Shown here: positions 17,313-25,658 of the stretch, piece by piece
How positions within the stretch are numbered: the first letter of the stretch is position 1
Layout of the letters: each line of letters opens with the position of its first letter
Assembly (NCBI GenBank): GCA_046153685.1
Contig: JBJXGH010000016.1
Coordinates: 22,156 to 86,155 of the forward strand
DNA: 64,000 nt
Source of the DNA: CAMAPP01 sp046153685
Lineage (GTDB): Bacteria; Pseudomonadota; Alphaproteobacteria; CADEGL01
Direction: 5' to 3'
Position numbers and translations under genes: made by a program
The notes under the pieces: model-generated
The model's database searches: none
Seen by the model: the letters and a program-made list of their open reading frames with translations, nothing else
What the model was told of the DNA's origin: nothing

Positions 17313-17881
17313 TGAGCATCGTTGCGGTCACCCAGGCCCTGCACTTCGCCGCGCTCAAGCACGTCGCTCAGCGCCGCAAGGGCGCCGCGGCGGAGCCCTA
17401 CGTCAATCACCTGATCGAGGTCACGCATCTTCTGGCCGAGGCGACGTGCGGCGGGGATGCGGCGCTTCTGGTCGCCGGCGCGCTGCACGACGTGGTCGAG
17501 GATCAAGGCGTGACCTTCGCCGAACTCACGCACCTGTTCGGCCTCGATGCCGGCACCCTGGTTATGGAAGTGACCGACGACAAAAATCTGCCGAAGGCCG
17601 AGCGCAAGCGTCTGCAAATCGCCCATTCCGGCGGAGCGTCCGCGCGCGCCAAATGCATCAAGCTCGCGGACAAGATCAGCAATCTCCGCGCCGTCGTCGC
17701 CAGCCCGCCCAAAGACTGGCCGCGCGAGCGCCTCGCGGATTATGTCGGCTGGGCGCGCGCGGTTGCGGAGCAGTGCCTCGGCGTGAACGAGAGGTTGGAC
17801 GAAGTGTTCGGCGCGACCCTGGCGGCGGCGGAAGCCCTTCATGTCTGCGCCGCGGATGACGGCAAGGGAGTGTCCGCATGA
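17312..17881 (+). CDS. HD-domain hydrolase resembling MESH1/SpoT (ppGpp hydrolase type)
   Basis: A 189-residue stand-alone HD domain. It matches the RelA/SpoT hydrolase layout: RKGAAAEPYVNHLIEV, ALHDVVEDQGV (the HDxxED motif) and CIKLADKISNLRAV. No synthetase or TGS/ACT regulatory region is present, so this is a small alarmone hydrolase like MESH1, which also acts on NADPH. The GTG start overlaps the preceding stop, and its end overlaps mccB by ATGA. Its place inside the leucine operon is unusual. Confidence 0.85.
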   Translation: MSIVAVTQALHFAALKHVAQRRKGAAAEPYVNHLIEVTHLLAEATCGGDAALLVAGALHDVVEDQGVTFAELTHLFGLDAGTLVMEVTDDKNLPKAERKRLQIAHSGGASARAKCIKLADKISNLRAVVASPPKDWPRERLADYVGWARAVAEQCLGVNERLDEVFGATLAAAEALHVCAADDGKGVSA

Positions 17882-19485
17882 GCGTCATTCGTAGCGACCT
17901 CGACACTCGGTCGGACCAATTTCGCGCCAATGCGGCGTCCTTGCGCGCGGCGGTCGAGGATTTGCGCGCCCAGGTGGCCAAGGTGAAGGAGGGCGGGCCG
18001 GAAGCCGCGCGCGCGCGTCATTTGTCGCGGGGTAAGCTTCTGCCGCGCGACCGCGTGCGCACCCTGCTCGATCCCGGCGCGCCGTTCCTCGAATTCTCGC
18101 AATTGGCGGCGCACGGCATGTACGGCGGCGATGTGCCCGCGTCCGGACTCATCGCCGGGATCGGGCGCATTGCGGGCACGGAATGCGTGGTCGTGGCGAA
18201 CGACGCGACCGTCAAGGGGGGCACGTATTTTCCGGTTACGGTGAAGAAGCACGTCCGAGCCCAGGAAATTGCGCGCGAGAACAATCTGCCTTGCGTTTAT
18301 CTGGTCGATTCGGGTGGCGCCAATCTGCCGAATCAGGACGAGGTGTTTCCCGACCGCGATCATTTTGGCCGCATTTTCTACAACCAGGCGACGCTGTCGG
18401 CGGCCGGCATCCCGCAGATCGCGGTCGTCATGGGCTCGTGCACGGCGGGTGGCGCGTATGTTCCCGCGATGTCGGACGAGGCGATCATCGTGCGCAACCA
18501 GGGCACGATCTTCCTCGGCGGGCCGCCGCTGGTGAAGGCGGCGACGGGCGAGGTGGTGAGCGCCGAGGAATTGGGCGGCGCCGATGTCCACACCCGCGTC
18601 TCGGGCGTGGCCGATCACGCGGCGCGCGACGACGCCCATGCCCTGGCCATCGCGCGGCGTATCGTCGGCAATCTCAACCGGACCAAGCGGGTCGGCTTGC
18701 GCACGCAGGCGCCGCGCGAACCGCTCTACGATCCCGCCGAGATTTACGGCGTCGTGCCTTCGGATGTGCGTCGGCCCTACGAGGTGCGCGAGCTGATCGC
18801 GCGCCTGGTCGATGCCAGCGAGCTCGACGAGTTCAAATCCGCATACGGCACCACCCTGGTTTGCGGTTTTGCCCATATTCATGGCTATCCTGTCGGCATC
18901 GTTGCCAATAACGGCATCCTGTTCTCGGAATCGGCACTCAAGGCCGCGCATTTCATCGAGCTGTGCTGCCAGCGCATGATCCCGCTGGTGTTCCTCCAGA
19001 ACATCGCCGGCTTCATGGTGGGCAAGAAATATGAATCGGGCGGGATCGCGCGCGACGGCGCGAAGATGGTCACGGCGGTATCTTGCGCGCGGGTGCCGAA
19101 ATTCACCGTCATCGTCGGCGGCTCGTTCGGCGCCGGCAATTACGGCATGTGCGGGCGTGCCTTCGGGCCGCGGCTGTTGTGGATGTGGCCCAATGCGCGA
19201 ATTTCCGTAATGGGCGGCGAGCAGGCGGCGAGCGTGCTGGCGACCGTCCGGCGCGACAATTTCGAGGGCCAGGGCAAGACTTGGCCCGAGGCCGAGGAAG
19301 AGGCGTTCAAGGCGCCAATTCGCGCGCAATACGAGATTCAAGGCCACCCCTATTACGCGAGCGCGCGGCTGTGGGACGACGGCGTGCTCGATCCGGTCGA
19401 TACGCGCATGGCGCTTGCCCTCGGTTTGTCGGCGGCGCTGAATGCGCCCATCGAACGGACCGAGTTCGGCGTCTTCAGGATGTAG
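17878..19485 (+). CDS. liuB: Methylcrotonoyl-CoA carboxylase beta subunit
   Basis: A 535-residue carboxyltransferase subunit with the MCC-type signature VYLVDSGGANLPNQDEVFPDRDHFGRIFYNQA and the oxyanion region FGAGNYGMCGRA. It carboxylates 3-methylcrotonyl-CoA to 3-methylglutaconyl-CoA, the third step of leucine breakdown. Length and motifs match MCC-beta rather than PCC-beta. Coupled to the HD gene by ATGA overlap; the biotin subunit is at 22022-24031. Confidence 0.94.
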   Translation: MSVIRSDLDTRSDQFRANAASLRAAVEDLRAQVAKVKEGGPEAARARHLSRGKLLPRDRVRTLLDPGAPFLEFSQLAAHGMYGGDVPASGLIAGIGRIAGTECVVVANDATVKGGTYFPVTVKKHVRAQEIARENNLPCVYLVDSGGANLPNQDEVFPDRDHFGRIFYNQATLSAAGIPQIAVVMGSCTAGGAYVPAMSDEAIIVRNQGTIFLGGPPLVKAATGEVVSAEELGGADVHTRVSGVADHAARDDAHALAIARRIVGNLNRTKRVGLRTQAPREPLYDPAEIYGVVPSDVRRPYEVRELIARLVDASELDEFKSAYGTTLVCGFAHIHGYPVGIVANNGILFSESALKAAHFIELCCQRMIPLVFLQNIAGFMVGKKYESGGIARDGAKMVTAVSCARVPKFTVIVGGSFGAGNYGMCGRAFGPRLLWMWPNARISVMGGEQAASVLATVRRDNFEGQGKTWPEAEEEAFKAPIRAQYEIQGHPYYASARLWDDGVLDPVDTRMALALGLSAALNAPIERTEFGVFRM

Positions 19486-19492
19486 GGCGGCG

Positions 19493-20278
19493 ATGTCGGC
19501 GGCGGAAACGGTGCTTTTGGTCGAGAATGGGCGAGGTGTCGTCACCGTCACCCTCAACCGCCCTGATATCCACAATGCGTTCGATGACGCGCTGATCGCG
19601 CGCCTGACCGAAGCCTTCGAGGCCCTGGCCGGCCGCGCGGACGTGCGGGTCGTGGTGTTGACGGGCGCGGGCAAGAGTTTTTCCGCGGGCGGCGATCTCG
19701 GTTGGATGCGGCGGATGGCGGGCTATTCGGAAGCTGAAAATCATGCCGACGCCTCGCGTCTCGCGTTCTTGCTTCACCGCCTCGATACCTTGCCTCAGCC
19801 GACGATCGCGCGTGTGAACGGCGCGGCGCTCGCGGGCGGCTTCGGCCTCGTGTCGTGCTGCGATGTCGCGATCGCGGCCGAGGGGGCGGTATTCGGGCTG
19901 TCGGAGGTGCGCCTCGGCCTCGTGCCGGCGACCATCTCCCCTTACGTCATTGCCGCCATCGGCGCGCGCGCCGCGCGCCGCTATATGCTGACGGGCGAGC
20001 GCTTCGGCGCGGCCGAGGCATTGCGTCTCGGCCTCGTGCATCGCGCGGTGCCGACGGGCGAACTCGATGCGGCCGTGGCGGAAATCGCGGCGGCGCTCGC
20101 GCTCGGTGGACCGCTTGCGGTCGCGGAAACAAAGGCGCTGGTGGTCGGCATGGGTGGCCTCGCGACCGAGGCGGTGCGCGCCGATACCGCGCGCCTTATC
20201 GCACGCGTGCGCGCCTCCGCCGAAGGCAAGGACGGCGTCTCGGCCTTCCTCGAGAAGCGCAAGCCAAAATGGCAATGA
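19493..20278 (+). CDS. Enoyl-CoA hydratase/isomerase family protein (methylglutaconyl-CoA hydratase candidate 1)
   Basis: A 261-residue crotonase-fold enzyme with an FSAGGDLGWMRRM oxyanion hole, GGFGLVSCCDVAIA and the catalytic-region FGLSEVRLGLVPATI. It starts 7 bases after liuB. In leucine degradation this position belongs to LiuC, 3-methylglutaconyl-CoA hydratase. Because a close paralogue follows immediately, which copy is the true LiuC cannot be decided by eye. Its last codons lie in a tandem repeat. Confidence 0.85.
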   Translation: MSAAETVLLVENGRGVVTVTLNRPDIHNAFDDALIARLTEAFEALAGRADVRVVVLTGAGKSFSAGGDLGWMRRMAGYSEAENHADASRLAFLLHRLDTLPQPTIARVNGAALAGGFGLVSCCDVAIAAEGAVFGLSEVRLGLVPATISPYVIAAIGARAARRYMLTGERFGAAEALRLGLVHRAVPTGELDAAVAEIAAALALGGPLAVAETKALVVGMGGLATEAVRADTARLIARVRASAEGKDGVSAFLEKRKPKWQ

Positions 20279-20302
20279 TCGTGCCAAAATGGCAATGATC
20301 AT
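20263..20302 (+). repeat. 20-bp tandem duplication across a stop codon
   Basis: Two adjacent 20-base units beginning GCCAAAATGGCAATGATC, identical except for one base (G or A at unit position 19). The first unit contains the end and TGA of the enoyl-CoA hydratase gene; the second lies in the gap before the next hydratase gene. Confidence 0.9.
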
Positions 20303-20314
20303 GAAGGTCTGGCG

Positions 20315-21100
20315 ATGACCGTCGTTCTGCATGAAATGGACGGGCGCGGGATCGGCACGGTCACGCTTAACCGGCCCGAGGTTCATAACGCCTATAACGG
20401 CGCGCTCATCGACGGCCTCGCCGCGGCGCTTGGGGCGCTGTCGGGCATGGCGGGCTTGCGGGCGGTCGTGTTGCGGGCGAACGGCAAGCATTTCTCGGCC
20501 GGCGCCGATCTCGGCTGGCTGCGCCGCGCGGCCGATTTTTCGCCCGGAGAAAATCTCGAATTCTCGCGGCGCACGGTTGCCGCAGTACAGGGGCTGATGG
20601 ATTTTCCCGTCCCGACGGTCGCGCTCGTGCAGGGCGCGTGTTTCGGCGGCGGGGTCGGATTGGTCGGCGCCTGCGATATCGCCGTCGCGGGCGCGGATTC
20701 GATCTTTGCCTTGACCGAGGTGCGCGTCGGCGTGAACCCCGCACCCATCACTCGCCAATTGATCGCCGCGACTGGAATGCGCCATGCGCGCCGATATCTG
20801 TTGTCGGGTGAACGGTTTGATGCCGCCGAGGCGCATCGCATCGGCCTCGTGCACGAAGTCGTGGCGCGCGAGGAACTCGATGCGTCCGGCGTGCGCATTG
20901 TGGATGCGCTGTTGCTTGGCGGGCCGGAAGCGCTGCGCGAAACCAAGGCGATGGTGTTGTCGGTTGCGGGCCTCGTGCCCGCGCCCGGCGCGCTCGACGA
21001 TCTGGCCGCGCCGGCCGCGCGGCGGCGCGCCTCGGCCGAGGCGCGCGAGGGGCTCTCGGCATTCCTCGAAAAACGCAAGCCGAGATGGGTGCAGGAATGA
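20315..21100 (+). CDS. liuC: Enoyl-CoA hydratase/isomerase family protein (methylglutaconyl-CoA hydratase candidate 2)
   Basis: A 261-residue crotonase paralogue of the preceding gene, sharing NRPEVHNAYNGALIDGL, FSAGADLGWLRRA and the C-terminal FLEKRKPRW ending. The oxyanion residues and the ALTEVRVGVNPAPI segment resemble the 3-methylglutaconyl-CoA hydratase group, so I assign LiuC here with reserve. The two copies may hydrate different acyl-CoA esters or form one redundant step. Confidence 0.8.
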   Translation: MTVVLHEMDGRGIGTVTLNRPEVHNAYNGALIDGLAAALGALSGMAGLRAVVLRANGKHFSAGADLGWLRRAADFSPGENLEFSRRTVAAVQGLMDFPVPTVALVQGACFGGGVGLVGACDIAVAGADSIFALTEVRVGVNPAPITRQLIAATGMRHARRYLLSGERFDAAEAHRIGLVHEVVAREELDASGVRIVDALLLGGPEALRETKAMVLSVAGLVPAPGALDDLAAPAARRRASAEAREGLSAFLEKRKPRWVQE

Positions 21101-22005
21101 GCGCGCCCATGCCCCATCGCGTGGGTGCGATTCTTTTCACGGCGGCCCTGATAGTGCTTGTTGCCTATGCGGTGGCCGAGACGACCGATTATTTTTTCTA
21201 TGCCACGCTGTCTGTCGCCGTGTTCGCCGTCGCGGCGTTTCTGACTCTTTTCCCGGGAAGTTTGTTCTTCAGCCTGGCGCTGGCGAATTTTCTTGCGGTC
21301 TATGCATCGATTTTCACCTTCATCAAGATCACCAATTTCGAGGGGGTCTCGGCACCCGTGACCTCCATCGGCCTTGTACTTCCGGTGCTTGCCTTCGTGA
21401 TCGGCTCCGCCTGGCACCGGAAGGAAATCCGCGCCATCGTGACCTCCCCGGTGCCGGTTGGCGTGCGTGAACTTGGCCACGTTTTCGGTTGGCTGGCTTT
21501 TGTCGGCGTGATCGCGACGGTGACGTTTCTCGTGCCGGTGGCGGAATTATCGCCCGCGAATCAGATCCGGATGTTTCTCGGTTCTATGGCGGTCTCGGCA
21601 GGGGTGGTCCTTATCGCCAGCCGCCACGTCTCGGTTTTTTTGATCGATGCCGGCTTGTTGTTCGAAGGCTTTTTCGTTCACATGGCCCGCCTAGCGATGC
21701 CGGCCTTTGCCTTTGTCACGCTGTATTCGCTGTTCGTCGTGATCTTTGCCTGCGTGTACCGAATTATCGACCGGCACGCATCGCAAGCCATGTTCCGAGT
21801 CATGGGCGAGGCGCGGCATATCGATTTTCCCGAAGCGCTCTATTTCTCGGTGGTCACGCTGAGCACGGTCGGATACGGCGATATCGTGCCCCTGGGCGCG
21901 GTCGTGCGCGTGTTCGCCGCGTTCCAGGTGCTGTGCGGCACCCTTTTGCTCCTGTTCGGAGTGAGCGAACTCGTGAGCTATGCCCGCCGCAGGCGCGAGT
22001 CGTGA
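21097..22005 (+). CDS. Potassium channel-like protein (pore-loop, ion-channel 2 type)
   Basis: A 302-residue membrane protein with about six hydrophobic helices. The last two flank a pore loop with STVGYGDIVPLG, the K+ selectivity filter, in the order of a 2TM (ion_trans_2) channel. Three or four extra N-terminal helices precede it. The N-terminal start is ATGA-coupled to the hydratase gene. A K+ channel inside a leucine degradation operon is out of place and may simply be hitchhiking. Confidence 0.8.
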   Translation: MSAPMPHRVGAILFTAALIVLVAYAVAETTDYFFYATLSVAVFAVAAFLTLFPGSLFFSLALANFLAVYASIFTFIKITNFEGVSAPVTSIGLVLPVLAFVIGSAWHRKEIRAIVTSPVPVGVRELGHVFGWLAFVGVIATVTFLVPVAELSPANQIRMFLGSMAVSAGVVLIASRHVSVFLIDAGLLFEGFFVHMARLAMPAFAFVTLYSLFVVIFACVYRIIDRHASQAMFRVMGEARHIDFPEALYFSVVTLSTVGYGDIVPLGAVVRVFAAFQVLCGTLLLLFGVSELVSYARRRRES

Positions 22006-22021
22006 CGGTGGAGCGCGAGCG

Positions 22022-24031
22022 ATGACAATTCGCACCCTCCTGATCGCCAATCGCGGCGAAATCGCGTGCCGTATCGCGCGCACCGCGCGGCGCTTGGGCA
22101 TCCGCACGGTCGCGGTCTATTCCGAGGCCGATCGCCGGGCGCTGCACGTGGCGGTTGCTGACGAGGCGCGCGCCATCGGCCCGTCGCCCGCGCGCGAAAG
22201 CTATCTGTCGATCCCCGCCCTCATGGCCGCCGCGCGGGATTCGGGCGCGGACGCGGTCCATCCGGGATATGGCTTTTTGTCCGAGAATGCCGGGTTTGCC
22301 GAGGCATGCGGCGAAGTGGGGTTGAATTTCATCGGTCCGCCACCCGCGGCGATTCGCGCCATGGGTTCGAAGAGCGAGGCCAAGGCGCTCATGGAGAAGT
22401 CCGGGGTGCCGGTCGTGCCCGGCTATCACGGCATGGGACAAGAGGCGAAGGATTTTGCGCGCGCGGCGGAGCGCATCGGCTATCCGGTCTTGATCAAGGC
22501 CTCGGCGGGCGGAGGTGGGCGCGGCATGCGGGTCGTGCACGCACCCGGCGAATTGGTGGCGGCGCTTGAGAGCGCGCGGCGCGAGGCGGAATCGGCCTTC
22601 GGCGATGACAGGCTCCTGGTCGAAAAATACCTCGACCGTCCCCGGCACATCGAAATCCAGATTTTCGCCGACAGCCACGGCCACGCGATATATCTGGGCG
22701 ACCGCGATTGTTCGATTCAGCGCCGCCACCAGACGGTCATCGAGGAGGCGCCGGCGCCGGGCCTCGATGCCGGACGGCGCGCGGCGATGGGCGAGGCGGC
22801 GGTCGCGGCGGCGAAAGCCATCGGCTACGTGGGCGCGGGCACGGTCGAATTCATCGCGGACCGATCGGGCGCGTTCCATTTCATGGAAATGAACACCCGC
22901 CTTCAAGTCGAGCATCCCGTGACCGAAATGGTGACCGGCCTCGATCTTGTCGAGTGGCAAGTGCGGGTGGCCAATGGCGAGGCCTTGCCTCTGACCCAGG
23001 CTCAAGTCCGCCTGTCGGGGCACGCCATCGAGGCGCGACTTTACGCCGAAGACCCCGCGCGCGGCTTCCTGCCCTCGTCGGGCCGTCTTGTCCATCTGCG
23101 CTTTCCCGCCGAGGACGCCCGGCACGTGCGCGTCGATACGGGCGTGCGCGCGGGCGACGAGGTTTCGGTTCATTACGATTCGATGATCGCAAAACTCGTG
23201 GTTTGGGACCGCGATCGCGATTCGGCCGTCGCGCGTCTGGCGCGCGCGCTTGGAGAATGCGAAATCGTGGGCGTGGCCAATAACGCGGCGTTTCTCGGCG
23301 CGGTCGCCGCCCAGCGCGATTTCGCTGCGGGCGAGACCGATACCTTCTTCATCGCGCGCCACGAGGCGGAGCTTCTGGCGGCGCAGCGGGAGTCCGATCC
23401 GCGGGCTCTGGCGTTCGCGGTCGTGTTCGTTCTGCTCGAACGTGCCCGCGCGGCCGAGGAGGCGGCTTTGCATTCGGGGGACCCCCATTCGCCCTGGCAC
23501 CGGACGGATGGTTGGCGGATGAATCACGCGGGCCGGCACAGCCTGCGCTTGGGCGACGGCGAACATACCCACGACATCGACGTCGTGTATGAGGGCAATG
23601 GCTGGCGCTTGGGCTTTGGTGGAGCGAGCGTGCCCGTGCGTGGGCGATTTGGCGCCGATGGAGCTATCGAAGCCGAAATCGATGGGGCCAGCCTGTCCGC
23701 AAGGGTCGTGCGTCACGGCGGCGAACTGCACGTTTTCGCCGGCCGGGCCGTGCGGCGCTATGCGATCGAAGATCCGCTGGCGCTCGCGAGCGTCTTGGAG
23801 GAAGATTCGGGGCGGCTGAGCGCGCCGATGCCGGGGAAAATCCTCAAAGTTCTGGTGATCGCGGGGCAGGAGGTCCGGCGCGGAGCGCCCCTTCTGATGC
23901 TCGAGGCGATGAAAATGGAGCACACGATCACGGCACCGAAGGACGGGCGCGTGAAGGAGATCCGCTTCACGGTGGGCGAGCAGGTCGCCGAAGGGTCGGA
24001 GCTGCTGGTGTTCGAGGCCACAGCGCCATGA
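22022..24031 (+). CDS. liuD: Methylcrotonoyl-CoA carboxylase alpha subunit (biotin carboxylase + BCCP)
   Basis: A 669-residue enzyme: biotin carboxylase domain (about 1-450, ATP-grasp loop ASAGGGGRGM), a middle linking domain and a C-terminal carrier with AMKM and the biotin Lys at about 631. It pairs with the MCC-beta subunit at 17878-19485. The ATG at 22022 is chosen because MTIRTLLIANRGEIA is the conserved start; an upstream in-frame start would lie inside the channel gene. Confidence 0.92.
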   Translation: MTIRTLLIANRGEIACRIARTARRLGIRTVAVYSEADRRALHVAVADEARAIGPSPARESYLSIPALMAAARDSGADAVHPGYGFLSENAGFAEACGEVGLNFIGPPPAAIRAMGSKSEAKALMEKSGVPVVPGYHGMGQEAKDFARAAERIGYPVLIKASAGGGGRGMRVVHAPGELVAALESARREAESAFGDDRLLVEKYLDRPRHIEIQIFADSHGHAIYLGDRDCSIQRRHQTVIEEAPAPGLDAGRRAAMGEAAVAAAKAIGYVGAGTVEFIADRSGAFHFMEMNTRLQVEHPVTEMVTGLDLVEWQVRVANGEALPLTQAQVRLSGHAIEARLYAEDPARGFLPSSGRLVHLRFPAEDARHVRVDTGVRAGDEVSVHYDSMIAKLVVWDRDRDSAVARLARALGECEIVGVANNAAFLGAVAAQRDFAAGETDTFFIARHEAELLAAQRESDPRALAFAVVFVLLERARAAEEAALHSGDPHSPWHRTDGWRMNHAGRHSLRLGDGEHTHDIDVVYEGNGWRLGFGGASVPVRGRFGADGAIEAEIDGASLSARVVRHGGELHVFAGRAVRRYAIEDPLALASVLEEDSGRLSAPMPGKILKVLVIAGQEVRRGAPLLMLEAMKMEHTITAPKDGRVKEIRFTVGEQVAEGSELLVFEATAP

Positions 24032-24723
24032 CGCGCGCGCGGGGTTTTGCGGTCATTATCTGCGCGGCCCTGGCGGGCTGCGGCGGAATATGGGGCGGCG
24101 GTTCCAAGGCGCCGCCCAATGTGGGCGAGCTCAAGCTCGAATTGCGCGAGTATCACGATTCCGGCAGCTATGCCGTCGAGTTCGCCGCCGCCATCGCCGA
24201 GGCACGCAAGCAACTCGGACGCAAGTCACCGCGTCCCGGTCAGCGCTTTGCCGTGGTGCTCGACATCGACGAGACCGCGCTTTCCAATTGGGCGGCATTG
24301 CAAGCGAACGATTTCGGCTTCGTGACCGCCGGACCGTGCGTCTTGCCGCAAGGTCCGTGCGGCTGGGAGGCGTGGCTCGCGCGCGCCGAGGCGCCGGCGA
24401 TGGGGCCGACGCTCGAGCTGTTTCGCGAGGCCAAAGCCGCGGGCTTCGGAGTGTTTTTCATTTCCACCCGCACCGAGCGTTTTCGGGCGGCGACCGAGCG
24501 CAATCTCATGGCTGCCGGCTATGCGGGGTGGGCGGGCGTGGTGTTGCGCTCCGACGACGCGCCATTGGGGCCGGCTGCGGCGCACAAGGGACCGGCGCGA
24601 TGCCGGATCGAGGCGCTTGGCTGGACGGTCATCCTGAATGTCGGCGATCAGCCGAGCGATCTTGCCGGAAGTTGCGCGGAGCGGAGCGTGCTGGTGCCCA
24701 ATCCGTTCTACCGGGTGCCGTAG
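24028..24723 (+). CDS. Acid phosphatase lipoprotein (HAD IIIB, e(P4)-like)
   Basis: A 231-residue lipoprotein with lipobox LAGC (Cys18), then a HAD domain with VVLDIDETALSN (nucleophile Asp and DET loop), a SerThr motif in FFISTRTERF and a Lys/Asp loop (LNVGDQPSD). These are features of class B / e(P4)-type phosphatases, which act on nucleotide monophosphates at the cell surface. ATGA overlap with liuD shows coupling, although the link to leucine breakdown is not obvious. Confidence 0.85.
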   Translation: MTRARGFAVIICAALAGCGGIWGGGSKAPPNVGELKLELREYHDSGSYAVEFAAAIAEARKQLGRKSPRPGQRFAVVLDIDETALSNWAALQANDFGFVTAGPCVLPQGPCGWEAWLARAEAPAMGPTLELFREAKAAGFGVFFISTRTERFRAATERNLMAAGYAGWAGVVLRSDDAPLGPAAAHKGPARCRIEALGWTVILNVGDQPSDLAGSCAERSVLVPNPFYRVP

Positions 24724-24737
24724 GGGATCTTGGGGGT

Positions 24738-25658
24738 ATGCGGCGGCCAGAACGCGTACGCATCGTCGAGGTCGGGCCGCGCGACGGCCTGCAGAACGAG
24801 CCCGGCACGATCTCGACGGCATTGAAGATCGCCTTCATCGAGGAATTGGCCGGGGCGGGCCTGCCGGCGGTCGAGGCGGGCGCGTTCGTATCGCCGAAAT
24901 GGGTGCCGCAGATGGCCGACACGGCCGAGGTCATGGCCGCGCTCAGGCGCCGCGCGGGCACGGCCTATCCGGTTCTGGTTCCGAACATGACCGGCTTTGC
25001 GGCGGCACTTGCCGCCCGCGTCGAGGAGATCGCGATCTTCGGTGCCGCCTCCGAGAGTTTCTCGCGCAAGAACATCAATTGCTCGATCGCCGAATCCCTC
25101 GCGCGTTTCGCGCCCGTGATGCAGGCCGCGAAGACGCACGGCATTCGCGTGCGGGGCTATGTCTCCTGCGTGCTCGGCTGCCCCTATGAGGGCGAAGTCG
25201 AGCCGGCCGCCGTGGCCGAGGTCGCGGGCAAGCTCCTCGAGATGGGCTGCTACGAGATCTCGCTCGGCGACACCATCGGCATAGGCACGCCGGCGCGCGC
25301 GCAGGCGATGATCGACGGGGTATCGGCGCGTGTGCCGATCGCGCGGCTGGCGGTGCATTTTCACGATACCTATGGCCAGGCGCTCGCCAATATTCTGGCC
25401 TGCCTCGAACGCGGCATTGCGGGCATCGACAGCTCCGCCGGCGGATTGGGCGGCTGCCCCTATGCCAAGGGCGCATCCGGCAATGTGGCGACCGAGGACG
25501 TCGTTTACATGCTCGACGGCATGGCCATCGCGACGGGCGTCGATTTGCCCGCGGTCGCGCGCGCTGGCTGGCGGGTGTGCGCGGCTTTGGGTCGAACACC
25601 CGCGTCCAAGGTTTCGCTCGCACTCAAAGCCAAGCTTCCGGCGGATAGTGGCCATTAA
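24738..25658 (+). CDS. liuE: Hydroxymethylglutaryl-CoA lyase
   Basis: A 306-residue DRE-TIM lyase. VEVGPRDGLQNE is the metal-binding N-terminus, AFVSPKWVPQMAD and VSCVLGCPYEGEV follow, and GLGGCPYAKGASGNVATED carries the catalytic Cys. It cleaves HMG-CoA to acetyl-CoA and acetoacetate, the last step of leucine degradation. The ATG at 24738 is 14 bases after the phosphatase stop. Confidence 0.93.
   Translation: MRRPERVRIVEVGPRDGLQNEPGTISTALKIAFIEELAGAGLPAVEAGAFVSPKWVPQMADTAEVMAALRRRAGTAYPVLVPNMTGFAAALAARVEEIAIFGAASESFSRKNINCSIAESLARFAPVMQAAKTHGIRVRGYVSCVLGCPYEGEVEPAAVAEVAGKLLEMGCYEISLGDTIGIGTPARAQAMIDGVSARVPIARLAVHFHDTYGQALANILACLERGIAGIDSSAGGLGGCPYAKGASGNVATEDVVYMLDGMAIATGVDLPAVARAGWRVCAALGRTPASKVSLALKAKLPADSGH

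Noticed and set aside
17839..19674. Long open frame (611 codons) on the minus strand
   Set aside because: It is antisense to the clear methylcrotonoyl-CoA carboxylase beta gene. Its translation is Arg/His/Ala-rich without family motifs, as expected for the complementary strand of GC-rich coding DNA.
21854..23923. 689-codon minus-strand open frame
   Set aside because: Antisense to the methylcrotonoyl-CoA carboxylase alpha gene and the channel; no recognisable domains.
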